DNA of 64,000 bases, from the NCBI GenBank assembly GCA_022826345.1, contig JAJDVB010000106.1:1-64000 (forward strand). The letters run 5' to 3'. Positions within the stretch are counted from its first letter, which is position 1, and each line of letters begins with the position of its first letter. Made by a program: the position numbers and the translations under genes. Below the pieces are notes generated by a model that worked only from the letters and a program-made list of their open reading frames with translations, did not search any database and was not told the origin of the DNA. Origin of the DNA: Alphaproteobacteria bacterium. Lineage in GTDB: Bacteria; Pseudomonadota; Alphaproteobacteria; UBA828. Positions 51,555 through 60,900 of the stretch are shown in pieces.

Positions 51555-52955
51555 TCAGCACTCCGGCATGTTCACGGCGAGGCCGCCGAGGCTGGTCTCC
51601 TTGAACTTGGCGCTCATCTCCCGCCCGGTCTCGCGCATCGCTTGGATGCAGTTGTCGAGCGGCATGAAGTGGGTGCCATCGCCCCGCAGCGCCAGCGATG
51701 CGGCGGTGACGGCCTTGGTCGCGCCGATGCCGTTGCGCTCGATGCAGGGCACCTGGACCAGGCCGGCGACCGGGTCGCAGGTCATGCCGAGATGGTGCTC
51801 CAGCGCGATTTCGGCCGCGTTCTCCACCTGAGCCGGCGTGCCGTCGAGCACCGCGCAGAGACCGGCGGCGGCCATGGCGGCAGCGGAGCCCACCTCCGCC
51901 TGGCAGCCGGCATCGGCGCCGGAGATCGACGCGTTGGCCTTGATCAGGCCGCCGATCGCCGCGGCGGTGAGCAGGAATTCCCCGACCCGCGCTCTCTCGG
52001 CGTCTATGCAATGGTCGAGGTAATAGCGCACCACGGCCGGAATTACGCCAGCGGCGCCGTTGGTGGGCGCCGTGACCACCTTGCCCCCGCCGGCATTCTC
52101 CTCGTTGACCGCCATGGCGTAGACGGTGAGCCAATCGGCATAGACGTGCGGCTGGGCGCTGTTGGAGCCCTGCTCGTCGCACAACTGCTCGAACAGCGCG
52201 CTCGCTCGCCGCTTCACGCGAAGCCCGCCGGGGAGCTCGCCCTGGCGCGCGAGCCCGCGATCGATGCAGGAGTCCATGGCAGCCCAGAGCGCCGCGAGCC
52301 CGGCATCGACCTCGGCGTCGGAGCGGAGGGCACGCTCGTTCGCCAGCATCATCTGGGCGATGGAGTTGCCGCTTTCCTCCGCCATGCGCAGCATGGAGGC
52401 GGCGTTCTCGAACGGGAACGGGACCTGTGTGCCCGCATCGTCGCCGCTGCCCACCTGGTCGCCTGCGAGCTCCTCGGCCGTCACGATGAAGCCGCCGCCG
52501 ATCGAATAGTAGATTTGGCTCAGATAGCCCACGCCCTCGGCATCGATCGCATGGAACTCCATGCCGTTGGGATGGCCCGGCAGCGGTGGGCCATAGTCAA
52601 AGAAGATGTGGTGATGCGGATCGAACGCGAGCGTGATGCCGCCGAGCGGAGGCAGGTGTCGGCTCTGCCTGAGGACCGCCACGTCGGCCTCGGCCTTGTC
52701 GATGTCGATGTCGCCGGCGCGATGGCTGAGCAGTCCGAACACGATCGCCCGGTCCGTCGCATGGCCCCTGCCGGTGAAGGCCAGCGAGCCATGGAGCGAG
52801 ACGTGAATGCGCAGCCATGAATCGGGCGGTGGGTCCGTTGCGACCCGCTCCGCCAGTAGCGCGAGGAAGGCCTCGGCCGCCGCCATCGGCCCCATGGTGT
52901 GGGACGAGGACGGGCCGATGCCGACCTTGAAGATGTCGAAGACGCTCAGGAACAT
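51555..52955 (-). CDS. L-serine ammonia-lyase, iron-sulfur-dependent, single-chain
   Basis: A 466-aa SdaA-type enzyme. The beta-domain start [19 protein letters not shown] is at about residues 14-32. The cluster cysteines lie in [18 protein letters not shown] and in [16 protein letters not shown]. It deaminates serine to pyruvate via a catalytic 4Fe-4S cluster. The ATG at 52955 begins [12 protein letters not shown]; an 18-residue upstream extension is not family-like. It is encoded opposite the serCA genes, a degradative counterpart to them. Confidence 0.92.
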   Translation of the reverse strand: MFLSVFDIFKVGIGPSSSHTMGPMAAAEAFLALLAERVATDPPPDSWLRIHVSLHGSLAFTGRGHATDRAIVFGLLSHRAGDIDIDKAEADVAVLRQSRHLPPLGGITLAFDPHHHIFFDYGPPLPGHPNGMEFHAIDAEGVGYLSQIYYSIGGGFIVTAEELAGDQVGSGDDAGTQVPFPFENAASMLRMAEESGNSIAQMMLANERALRSDAEVDAGLAALWAAMDSCIDRGLARQGELPGGLRVKRRASALFEQLCDEQGSNSAQPHVYADWLTVYAMAVNEENAGGGKVVTAPTNGAAGVIPAVVRYYLDHCIDAERARVGEFLLTAAAIGGLIKANASISGADAGCQAEVGSAAAMAAAGLCAVLDGTPAQVENAAEIALEHHLGMTCDPVAGLVQVPCIERNGIGATKAVTAASLALRGDGTHFMPLDNCIQAMRETGREMSAKFKETSLGGLAVNMPEC

Positions 52956-53177
52956 CGTGACGATGCTCGCCTGTTGGCGGAGACCCGCTGGCCCGCAGGC
53001 GACCTTCAAGCGTCATGTGGCGACGGCGTCGACCCGTTGCAAGACTCCCATTCGTGCCGCATTCGCGTGGGTAGGCCACCCGCTTCCCCAAGGGATCGGG
53101 TCACAAGGTAATGTAATTGTCGGAGACGCGGGTGTCGGCGAAGATGCGGTGACACCGCCATTCGAGGGAGAGAAGAC

Positions 53178-56100
53178 ATGCGGCGCATCGGAGTGGATGT
53201 CGGCGGTACCTTCACGGACCTGATTCTGGTCGACGAGGCGGCAGGCGCGATCACGGTCGACAAGGTGCCGTCCACGCCGGACGATCCGGCGCGAGCGGTG
53301 ATGACCGGCGTGGACGCGCTCTGCGGCAAGGCCGGTGTCAGCCTCGAGGCGGTGGACCTGCTGCTGCACGGCACCACCGTGGCGACCAACATCGCCATCG
53401 AGCACAAGGGCGCCGAGGTCGGCCTGATCACGACCGAAGGTTTTCGGGACATTCTCCACATCGCGCGCCACAAGAAGCCACACAACTTCTCGCTCCAGCA
53501 GGAGCTGCCGTGGCAGTCGCGCCCGCTGGTCAGGCGCCGCCACCGACTGACGGTCAAGGAGCGGGTCACCGCGCCCAAGGGCGAGATCATCGTGCCGCTG
53601 GACGAGTCGGAGGTGCGTGAGCGCGCACGGGCGCTGCGGGAGGCCGGTGTCGACGCCATCGCCGTCTGCCTGCTGCACGCCTACCTCAACCCCGCGCACG
53701 AGCAGCGCATCAAGCAGATCCTGCGGGAGGAGTGTCCCGACGCCTATCTCTCGGTCTCCAGCGAGGTGTTGCCGCTCTATCGCGAGTTCGAGCGCTTCTC
53801 GACCACCTGCCTCAACGCCTATGTGGGCCCCAGAGTCGGGAGCTACGTCGGGCGGCTGGAGTCCGGGCTGAAGGACGCTGGGCTTGCGCGCGGCGTCCGC
53901 CTCATGCAGTCCTCCGGTGGCATGACGACGGCCGACAGCGCCACCGGCGGCCCGGTCAACCTGATGATGTCGGGGCCGGTGGCAGGGCTGATCGGCGGTA
54001 TCTGGGCCGGCAAGATGGCCGGCTACGACAATGTGTTCACGCTCGACATCGGCGGCACCTCGGCGGACATCGGCGTGGCAGCCGGCGGCGCGCTTCGGAT
54101 GCGCCACCTGCTCGACACCAAGGTCGGCGACTACCAGGCCATGATCCCGATGGTGGATATCGACACCATCGGCGCGGGCGGCGGCTCCGTCGCCTACGTC
54201 GACGAAGGCGGCATCTACCGGGTCGGCCCGCAATCCGCCGGTGCCGATCCGGGCCCCGCTTGCTACGGCCGCGGCGGAGCTGAGCCCACGTCCACCGACG
54301 CGCAGGTGGCGCTCGGTCGGCTCCGCACCGATCGCGGCCTGGTCGGCGGCAGCATGACCCTGCACGCAGACCTCGCCCACGACGCGTTGCAAGGGCTTGC
54401 CGGCACGCTCGACATGTCGCTGGAGGAGACCGCGCTCGGCGCCCTCCAGATCCAGAAGTTCAGCATGGTGCAGGCCATCGAGCTCAACAGTGTGCGGCGC
54501 GGCTATGACCCGCGCGACTTCACCCTGGTCGCAGCCGGCGGCGCGGGCCCGCTGTTCGCCTGCGACATCGCGGTGGAATTGGAGATCCCGAGGGTCTTAG
54601 TCCCGCCGCACCCCGGCATCCTCTCGGCCACGGGGCTGCTGGCCACCGACATGCAGCACGAGTTCGTCACCACCGAGCGCCAGCCACTGGCGACGCTCGA
54701 CCGTGCCCATCTCGCCGCGCGCTTCGAGGACCTCACGAGCCAGGCGCTGGCGAGGCTAGAGGCCGACGGCGTGCAAGAGGGCGACCGTCTGATCCGCCGG
54801 CTCGCCGACTGCCGCTATGCCGGCCAGGGCTACGAGGTCCGCTTCGACGCGCCGGCGGGCGAGATCGACGACGCCTGGATCGAGGAGCTGGCCGAGCGCT
54901 TCCATCGGGCGCACGACGCCGAGTACGGCCACCGCTTCGATGCACCGGTCGAGATCATCAACATCCGCGCGGTCGCCATCGGCCGCATCCCGGACCTCGA
55001 CTGGCCGGAGATCGAAGGCGGAGACGGCACCGCAACGCCTTTGCTGCGCCAGCCGGTGGTGTTCGAGGTGGAAGGCAAGGGCGAGACCCACGAGACGCCG
55101 TTCTACGACCGCGCCGCGCTCCGCGCCGGCGATAAGATCGCGGGCCCAGCAATCGTCGAGCAATACGATACGACCGTGGTGATCCCGCCCCGCTGCGAGG
55201 CGGAAATCGACAGTCGCGGCAACATCGTGATCGATTGCGCGGGCGCGGTTGCGCAGCACGGGCACGACCTCGCGGCGCCGATCATGCAGCGCGTCATCGG
55301 CGGCGCCTTTACCGCCATCGCTCAGGAGATGGCGGGCGTGCTCTACCGCATGTCCTATTCCTCGATCATCCGCGAATCGGAAGACCTGGGCGCCGGCATC
55401 TTCGACCGGAACGGCCTCATGCTGGCGGAATCGGAATCGACGCCGATGTTCATGGGCGCGATGCCGCGCATCGTTCAGAACGTGATCGAGCTGCTCGACG
55501 GCGACATCCACGAAGGCGACATCATCTTCCACAACGACCCCTATTACGGGGCCACGCATTCGCCGGACTGCGCCATCGTGATGCCGATCTACCACCGGGG
55601 CGAGCTGGTGGGGTTCGCGGGCGCGTCGGCCCACCTGCTCGACATCGGCGGCGCCTATCCGGGGCTCAACATCGACGCGGTCGACATCTACGCCGAGGGC
55701 AACATCTACCGCGCCGTGAAGCTCGCGGTGAAAGGGGTGCGCCAGGACGGACTCTGGAAGCACATCCTGGAGAACATGCGCACGCCGACGCCCAACGAGG
55801 GCGACATCCAGGCGATGATCGCGGCCTGCGAGCTGGCCAAGCGGCGCTACCTCGACCTGATCGAGCGCTACGGGCGGGCTGCCGTCGATGCGGCGGGCCA
55901 GCACTGGATGACCTATTCGGAACAGATGCTCCGGCGCGAGATCGCCAAGATTCCCGATGGCGAGTACGAGACCGCGCTCGGCTATCTCGACGACGACGGG
56001 GTCAACCGGGGCCGCAAGCTGCCGGTCAAGGTCAAGGTGATCATCGAAGGCGACGAGATCACCTACGACCTCACCGGCTCCAGCGACGAGGTGCCGACCG

Positions 56101-57041
56101 GCTACAACGTGCCCTTCGAGGGCACGACCTGCTCCGCCATGTCCTTCATCACGCGGATGATCTTCCTCGACACCGTGACGCACCCGGTCTACGTGCCGCA
56201 GAACGAGGGCATGACCCGGCCGATCAACGTCATCGCGCCCAAGGGCTCGATCTTCAATCCCAAGTTCCCGCGCTCCTGCTTCGCTCGCTTCTGCCAGGTG
56301 CAGCGCGCCGTCGATCTGGTGCTTCGCGCGCTCGCGCCGGTGGTGCCCGAGAAGGTCACGGCAGGCAACTCGGCGCACCTGCACTTCATCTCATACTCCG
56401 GCTTCGACGCGGATCAGGGCGAGTACTGGGTCTATCTGGAGGTCGACGAAGGCTCCTACGGCGGCCGGCCGGATCGCGACGGCATGGACGCCGTGGACTG
56501 CCTCATCGCCAATACCCGCAACAACCCCATCGAGGAGCTGGAGTGGCGCTTCCCGATCCGCACCGAGCGCTACGAGCTGCGCAACGAGCCCTGCGCCGCC
56601 GGCAAGTGGCGGGGCGGTATCGGCATGGTTCGGGTCAACAAGATGCTGGTGGACACCATTGTGACCTGCGAGGGAGAGCGGCACGAATCCGACGAGCCCT
56701 GGGGCATCTTCGGCGGTATGGCGGGGCTGAACGCTTCGGTAGTGCGCAACCGCGGTGGGGCGGACGAAGAGGCATGGCCCTCGAAGTTCACGGGCTTCCG
56801 GCTTGCCGCAGGCGACAGCATCGAAATCACGGTGCCGAATTCGGGCGGCTACGGCGATCCGCTGGAGCGCGAGCCTGCGCTGGTGTTGGCGGATGTGTTC
56901 GACGGCTTCACCACCATCGAGCGCGCGCGGGACGACTATGGCGTGGTGATCGAGCCGGCACCGATGCGGCTCGACGAGGAGGCGACCCGCAGGCTTCGCG
57001 CCGAACGCTCCGGCGCGGCGCGCCAACCGGCCCCGGCCTGA
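53178..57041 (+). CDS. Fused HyuA-HyuB hydantoinase/5-oxoprolinase-type enzyme
   Basis: A 1287-aa single polypeptide with HyuA (about 1-680: IGVDVGGTFTDLILVDEA, then LDIGGTSADIGVA and GAGGGSVAYVDEGG) fused to HyuB (about 700-1270: QRVIGGAFTAIAQEMAG, the NDPYYGATHSPD motif and the C-terminal NSGGYGDPLERE). This arrangement is that of 5-oxoprolinases and some acetophenone/hydantoin enzymes. ATG 53178 follows GGGAGAGAAGAC. The amidase and a substrate-binding protein follow on the same strand, suggesting uptake and hydrolysis of an amide or lactam. The exact substrate is unknown. Confidence 0.9.
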   Translation: MRRIGVDVGGTFTDLILVDEAAGAITVDKVPSTPDDPARAVMTGVDALCGKAGVSLEAVDLLLHGTTVATNIAIEHKGAEVGLITTEGFRDILHIARHKKPHNFSLQQELPWQSRPLVRRRHRLTVKERVTAPKGEIIVPLDESEVRERARALREAGVDAIAVCLLHAYLNPAHEQRIKQILREECPDAYLSVSSEVLPLYREFERFSTTCLNAYVGPRVGSYVGRLESGLKDAGLARGVRLMQSSGGMTTADSATGGPVNLMMSGPVAGLIGGIWAGKMAGYDNVFTLDIGGTSADIGVAAGGALRMRHLLDTKVGDYQAMIPMVDIDTIGAGGGSVAYVDEGGIYRVGPQSAGADPGPACYGRGGAEPTSTDAQVALGRLRTDRGLVGGSMTLHADLAHDALQGLAGTLDMSLEETALGALQIQKFSMVQAIELNSVRRGYDPRDFTLVAAGGAGPLFACDIAVELEIPRVLVPPHPGILSATGLLATDMQHEFVTTERQPLATLDRAHLAARFEDLTSQALARLEADGVQEGDRLIRRLADCRYAGQGYEVRFDAPAGEIDDAWIEELAERFHRAHDAEYGHRFDAPVEIINIRAVAIGRIPDLDWPEIEGGDGTATPLLRQPVVFEVEGKGETHETPFYDRAALRAGDKIAGPAIVEQYDTTVVIPPRCEAEIDSRGNIVIDCAGAVAQHGHDLAAPIMQRVIGGAFTAIAQEMAGVLYRMSYSSIIRESEDLGAGIFDRNGLMLAESESTPMFMGAMPRIVQNVIELLDGDIHEGDIIFHNDPYYGATHSPDCAIVMPIYHRGELVGFAGASAHLLDIGGAYPGLNIDAVDIYAEGNIYRAVKLAVKGVRQDGLWKHILENMRTPTPNEGDIQAMIAACELAKRRYLDLIERYGRAAVDAAGQHWMTYSEQMLRREIAKIPDGEYETALGYLDDDGVNRGRKLPVKVKVIIEGDEITYDLTGSSDEVPTGYNVPFEGTTCSAMSFITRMIFLDTVTHPVYVPQNEGMTRPINVIAPKGSIFNPKFPRSCFARFCQVQRAVDLVLRALAPVVPEKVTAGNSAHLHFISYSGFDADQGEYWVYLEVDEGSYGGRPDRDGMDAVDCLIANTRNNPIEELEWRFPIRTERYELRNEPCAAGKWRGGIGMVRVNKMLVDTIVTCEGERHESDEPWGIFGGMAGLNASVVRNRGGADEEAWPSKFTGFRLAAGDSIEITVPNSGGYGDPLEREPALVLADVFDGFTTIERARDDYGVVIEPAPMRLDEEATRRLRAERSGAARQPAPA

Positions 57042-57103
57042 GCAACCGGGGGCACCGGCGAGGCCGAGGCTATTCCGCCTGCGCGCGGCGTGCGATAACG
57101 GGC

Positions 57104-57120
57104 CGGCGCTTGGGCGCGAT
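57104..57120. repeat. Palindromic GC-rich intergenic repeat, partial copy D
   Basis: The 15-mer GGCGCTTGGGCGCGA at 57105-57119, in the gap between the fused hydantoinase and the amidase, is the exact complement of 60675-60689 within the large element. The rest of the unit is not conserved, so this is a degenerate or partial copy. Confidence 0.4.
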
Positions 57121-57143
57121 CACACGATGCAGGGAGAGGACGC

Positions 57144-58592
57144 ATGACGGGCGGGATTTCCGAGGTTTACGGCTCACTCGACGGCATGGGGCTCGCTGCC
57201 CTGATCAAACAGGGCGAGGTTTCGGCGAGCGAGGTGCTCGAAGAGGCGATCAGCCGCGCCGAGGCGGTGAACGGCACGCTCAACTTCCTCACCTACAAGG
57301 CCTACGAGGAAGGCCGCGAGATGGCGGCCGACCCGGCGCTCCCTGACGGCCCCTTCAAGGGCGTGCCCTGGCTGGTGAAGGAGATCGCGACTGATTGGAC
57401 CGGCCTGCAGAACACCAACGCCTGCCCCTACTTCAAAGATGTCGTGTCGACCAGCGACAACGAGCAGGTGCGGCGCGTGAAGCAGGCGGGCTTCGTGCTG
57501 CTCGGCAAATCCAACTCGCCCGAGGCCGGCTGGGCGCTCTCCACCGAGCCCAAGATGTATGGCCCGACGGTCAATCCCTGGGACACCACGCGCACGCCTG
57601 GCGGCTCCTCCGGCGGCTCCGCGGCGGCGGTGGCCGCCCGCGTGCTGCCGCTGGCCGAGGCGAGCGACGGCGGCGGCTCCATCCGCACGCCGGCCTGCCA
57701 TTCCGGCCTCGTCGGCCTCAAGCCCGCGCGCGGGCGCATCACGATGGCGCCGGGCGCCGACTTCTGGTACGGCGGGGTGACCTTCCTCTGCGTCTCCCGT
57801 TCGGTCCGCGACACGGCCGCGTTCTTCGATACCGTGGGCGGCCCGCTTCCCGGCGATCCCTACTACGCGATGATGCCGGAGACCCCTTACCTCGACGAGA
57901 TCGGCAAGGATCCGGGCTCGCTCTCCATCGCCATGGTCACCGCCTCGCCCGACGGCTGCACCCCTGTGGACGCAGAAGTGCGCGAGGGGATCGAGAACAC
58001 CGGCAAGCTGCTGGAGAGCCTGGGCCACCGGGTCACGCCCGAGACTGCGCCCTACGACTTCTGGCCGCTCTACGACTGCTACATGCGGATCGGCGCCGTG
58101 GTCACGGCAGCCTGGTTCGATGGCTCGGCCGAGCTCGTCGGCCACACGCTCAGGCAGGACGAGACCGAGAATCTTTACTGGACGACGATCCAGCGGGGCC
58201 GCGGCATCTCCGGCGTCGATCATCACAACGACGTGGCTCAGCTCCGCGCCATGTGCCGCGACATCGTTGGCCGCATGGCCGCCTACGACGCATGGCTTTG
58301 CCCGGTGGTGCCGATGGTGGCGCGCAAGATCGGCTACTACGACATGTCGCGCGACTGCGACGATTACAACGCGAACATCATGGGGCCGGATTGCGCCTTC
58401 ACCCAGCCATTCAATGCGACCGGGCTACCCGGCATCTCGCTGCCGTTGCACTGGACGGCCGACGGCGTGCCGGTGGGCTCCCAGCTGGTCGGGCGCGATC
58501 TCGACGAAGCGCTGCTCTTCCGCCTCGCCGGCCAACTGGAACAGGCGCAGCCCTGGGTGGATCGCGTGCCCCCGGTCAACGCAGGCGCGTGA
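57144..58592 (+). CDS. Amidase (amidase-signature family)
   Basis: A 482-aa amidase. The Ser-cis-Ser-Lys triad is recognisable: Lys in GVPWLVKEIATDW (about residue 80), the cis-Ser in PGGSSGGSAAAVAA, and the nucleophile in the following DGGGSIRTPA. It starts at ATG 57144 with GGGAGAGGACGC. It sits 102 bases after the fused hydantoinase and 51 bases before a binding-protein gene, which suggests a joint role in amide use. A close specificity (for example urea-type, aryl or malonamidase-like) cannot be given. Confidence 0.9.
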   Translation: MTGGISEVYGSLDGMGLAALIKQGEVSASEVLEEAISRAEAVNGTLNFLTYKAYEEGREMAADPALPDGPFKGVPWLVKEIATDWTGLQNTNACPYFKDVVSTSDNEQVRRVKQAGFVLLGKSNSPEAGWALSTEPKMYGPTVNPWDTTRTPGGSSGGSAAAVAARVLPLAEASDGGGSIRTPACHSGLVGLKPARGRITMAPGADFWYGGVTFLCVSRSVRDTAAFFDTVGGPLPGDPYYAMMPETPYLDEIGKDPGSLSIAMVTASPDGCTPVDAEVREGIENTGKLLESLGHRVTPETAPYDFWPLYDCYMRIGAVVTAAWFDGSAELVGHTLRQDETENLYWTTIQRGRGISGVDHHNDVAQLRAMCRDIVGRMAAYDAWLCPVVPMVARKIGYYDMSRDCDDYNANIMGPDCAFTQPFNATGLPGISLPLHWTADGVPVGSQLVGRDLDEALLFRLAGQLEQAQPWVDRVPPVNAGA

Positions 58593-58643
58593 TCGCTCCC
58601 TTTGACCGATAAGACGATGAGACACCACAGGAGGCCAAGACCC

Positions 58644-59783
58644 ATGAGGAAATCACTCAGCCTGTTGACGGTGGCGGTTGCAGCGATGGCGCTGGCAACG
58701 GCGGCCCATGCCGAGACCCTCAAGGTCGGCATGATCACGACCCTTTCCGGCGGCGGTGCCGCGCTTGGCATCGACGTGCGCGACGCCTTCATGCTCGCCA
58801 TCAAGCAAGCCGGCGCCGATATCGAGGTGATCGTGGAGGACGATCAGCGCAAGCCGGACATCGCCGTCCAACTCGCCGACAAGATGGTGCAGAGCGACAA
58901 GGTCGACGTGCTGACCGGCATCATCTGGTCGAACCTCGCCATCGCCGTCGTGCCTGCGGTGGTGCAGCAGGGCAAGTTCTACCTATCGCCCAATGCGGGG
59001 CCTTCGCTGCTCGCCGGCGAACGCTGCCACGAGAACTACTTCAACGTCGCCTGGCAGAACGACAATCTGGCCGAGGCCGCCGGCGGCTACGCGAACGACG
59101 CCGGCTACTCAAACAGCTTCCTCCTCGCGCCCAACTATCCCGCCGGCCGGGACATGCTGACCGGCTACAAGCGCTTCTATAAGGGCGCCGTCGCCGACGA
59201 GGTCTACACCAAGCTGGGCGCGAACGAATACGCGCCGGAGATCGCGCAGATCCGGGCCTCGGGCGCCGACAGCGTGTACTTCTTCCTGCCAGGCGGCATG
59301 GGCATCGCCTTCCTCAAGCAGTACGCCCAGGCCGGTATCGACATCCCGCTCGTCGGCCCCGCCTTCTCTTTCGACCAGGGCATCCTGCAGGCCGTCGGCG
59401 AGGCGGCGATGGGTGTGAAGAACACCTCGCAGTGGAACAAGGACATCGACAATCCGACCAACAAGGCCTTCGTCGAGAGCTTCCAGGCTGAATTCGGCCG
59501 CCTGCCCTCGCTCTATGCGAGCCAGGGCTTCGACACGGCGAACCTACTGATCTCGGCCATGGGCAAGGCGAGCGTCTCGGATGCCGACGCGTTCCGCGAC
59601 GCTCTCAGGGCGGCCGACTTCAAGTCCACTCGGGGCGACTTCGCGTTCGCATCCAACCACCACCCGATTCAGGACATCTACGTCCGCGAAGTGATCAAGG
59701 AAGGCGATGTCTACACCAACAAGATCGTAGCCGTCGCCATGACCGACCACGCCAACGCCTACATCGACGACTGCAAGATGTAG
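58644..59783 (+). CDS. Branched-chain amino acid-type ABC substrate-binding protein (LivJ-like)
   Basis: A 379-aa periplasmic binding protein. The Sec signal peptide is MRKSLSLLTVAVAAMALA...AHA (first 22 or so residues); AGGAGG precedes ATG 58644. The mature protein has the type I fold: VGMITTLSGGGAALGIDVRD, ADKMVQSDKVDVLTGIIWS, YFNVAWQNDNLAEAAGGYA and the C-terminal HPIQDIYVREV. Family members bind amino acids, urea, amides or aromatic acids. No permease or ATPase genes follow, so the membrane parts must lie elsewhere. The context of amidase and hydantoinase suggests an amide-type ligand (inference). Confidence 0.88.
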   Translation: MRKSLSLLTVAVAAMALATAAHAETLKVGMITTLSGGGAALGIDVRDAFMLAIKQAGADIEVIVEDDQRKPDIAVQLADKMVQSDKVDVLTGIIWSNLAIAVVPAVVQQGKFYLSPNAGPSLLAGERCHENYFNVAWQNDNLAEAAGGYANDAGYSNSFLLAPNYPAGRDMLTGYKRFYKGAVADEVYTKLGANEYAPEIAQIRASGADSVYFFLPGGMGIAFLKQYAQAGIDIPLVGPAFSFDQGILQAVGEAAMGVKNTSQWNKDIDNPTNKAFVESFQAEFGRLPSLYASQGFDTANLLISAMGKASVSDADAFRDALRAADFKSTRGDFAFASNHHPIQDIYVREVIKEGDVYTNKIVAVAMTDHANAYIDDCKM

Positions 59784-59798
59784 CTTGCACGAGCAGGC

Positions 59799-59867
59799 GG
59801 AACGGGCCGCTCAGCGCGCGTCCGGCTTTGACGGACACGCGACAGGCCGCTCAGCGCGGCCCGTTCC
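59799..59867. repeat. Long nested hairpin with direct repeats after the binding-protein gene
   Basis: Outer arms GGAACGGGCCGC (59799-59810) and GCGGCCCGTTCC (59856-59867) are perfectly complementary. Inside, CGCGTCCG / CGGACACGCG forms a second stem, and the 14-mer GGCCGCTCAGCGCG occurs twice (59805-59818 and 59845-59858). It lies 16 bases after the stop and may act as a terminator or 3' stabiliser, but there is no T-run. Confidence 0.55.
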
Positions 59868-59916
59868 AGTGCTTTGGCGATTCACGCCGTGGCAGGCGAC
59901 CGATCTCTCTGACGAC

Positions 59917-60330
59917 TCATTTCTTCCACGGATTCAAGATATCCACCCCCGTGGTCGCGAAGTCGGATTCGTTGCGCGTGACGATTGCGAGGCGATGCCG
60001 GATAGCGGTCGCGGCGATCAGGCTGTCGATGGCGGGAATGGGCCTGGGCAGGCGGGCCGTCAGACGACCCCATTCGTCCGCGATGCCGGCATCCACCGGC
60101 AGGACCCGGTCTTCGAACCACGCAGGCAACGCCGTCCCGAGCCACGTGGCGATCCGTGCGCGTCGGCGACCGTCTTCGAGTTTCTCCACGCCCTTTCGAA
60201 TCTCGCCGAGCGTCAGGACACTCACGAACAGTGCTTCCGGCGGTGCGGCGTCGAACCAGTCGCAAACGTCACTCGACGGCTTCGGCTTGACCAGTTCGGA
60301 GAGCGCGCAGGTGTCGACGAGAAAGCTCAC
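59917..60330 (-). CDS. vapC: PIN-domain toxin (VapC-like)
   Basis: A 137-aa PIN-domain RNase. The acidic residues are placed as expected: D6 in MSFLVDTCALSE, the Glu of LTLGEIRKG (about 43), the Asp of PAIDSLIAAT (about 101) and the closing TRNESDF. VapC toxins cleave specific tRNA or rRNA sites in known cases; the target here is unknown. It overlaps the antitoxin gene by four bases. Confidence 0.88.
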   Translation of the reverse strand: MSFLVDTCALSELVKPKPSSDVCDWFDAAPPEALFVSVLTLGEIRKGVEKLEDGRRRARIATWLGTALPAWFEDRVLPVDAGIADEWGRLTARLPRPIPAIDSLIAATAIRHRLAIVTRNESDFATTGVDILNPWKK

Positions 60331-60575
60331 AGATCGACGTCGCGCTGCGGCGTTCGGTCGCGCTCGACGGAGAGTTCGACACCCGCCAGCGGAGACGCGC
60401 GCATCAACGCAGTCAACGAGGCCTTTCGGCTACGGAGACGGTCGTAATCGTTCGCGGAGAGCAGCACCGCCGCACGCCGCCCGCGCACGGTAATCGTCTG
60501 CGGCCCGGCCTCGTCGGCACCGCGCATCAACTCGCTGAACCGTGCCTTGGCCTCCTGCACCTGCCACGTAGCCAT
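60327..60575 (-). CDS. Phd/YefM-family antitoxin
   Basis: An 82-aa antitoxin of the Phd/YefM type: WQVQEAKARFSELMRGAD at the N-terminus and ITVRGRRAAVLLSANDYDRL following. It binds the operator and neutralises the VapC-like toxin in the family. The ATG is at 60575. The VapC partner overlaps its stop. The pair lies between the hairpin region and the large palindromic repeat. Confidence 0.88.
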   Translation of the reverse strand: MATWQVQEAKARFSELMRGADEAGPQTITVRGRRAAVLLSANDYDRLRSRKASLTALMRASPLAGVELSVERDRTPQRDVDL

Positions 60576-60900
60576 GCCACACTCTCCTGACCAGTCTGAC
60601 TAGATTGTCTGCAAGGAGCGCGTTCAACGCAAGCCCTACCTGGCCCGCCTTTCTCACCAAGGTCACGGCCTGCGTCGCGCCCAAGCGCCCGCCCGCGTCG
60701 CGCGGGTACGCGCGCCTTCGGCGCGACGCGGGCCTCAACCATATTCCCTGATACGCTTTTCGGCCCGCTCCTGGCGGATCGAACGCCTGGACGCGCCGCA
60801 GGCCGTGCCCTTGGTGAGAAAGGCGGGCTAGACTGCGGCCCGACTGCGTGCCACGGCTGGCTCGCCACCGGGCGGCGGGTCGGAACAGGGGAGAGACTGG
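60576..60900. other. Intergenic region dominated by the large palindromic repeat
   Basis: There are 325 bases between the Phd gene and the molybdenum hydroxylase operon, with no gene. About 186 of these are the nested palindromic element (60643-60828). The remainder includes the operon ribosome-binding site region and the short divergent promoter region. Confidence 0.55.
60643..60828. repeat. Large nested palindromic element (repeat copy C), MITE/REP-like
   Basis: Terminal arms of 32 bases (60643-60674 and 60797-60828, beginning GCCCGCCTTTCTCACC) are complementary with one mismatch. Nested inside is a perfect 12-base inverted repeat (60691-60702 / 60722-60733, GCCCGCGTCGCG). Internal segments recur at 4748, 29074-29132 and 57105. 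No coding capacity is seen. The form fits a miniature non-autonomous transposon or a large bacterial interspersed palindrome. Confidence 0.7.
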
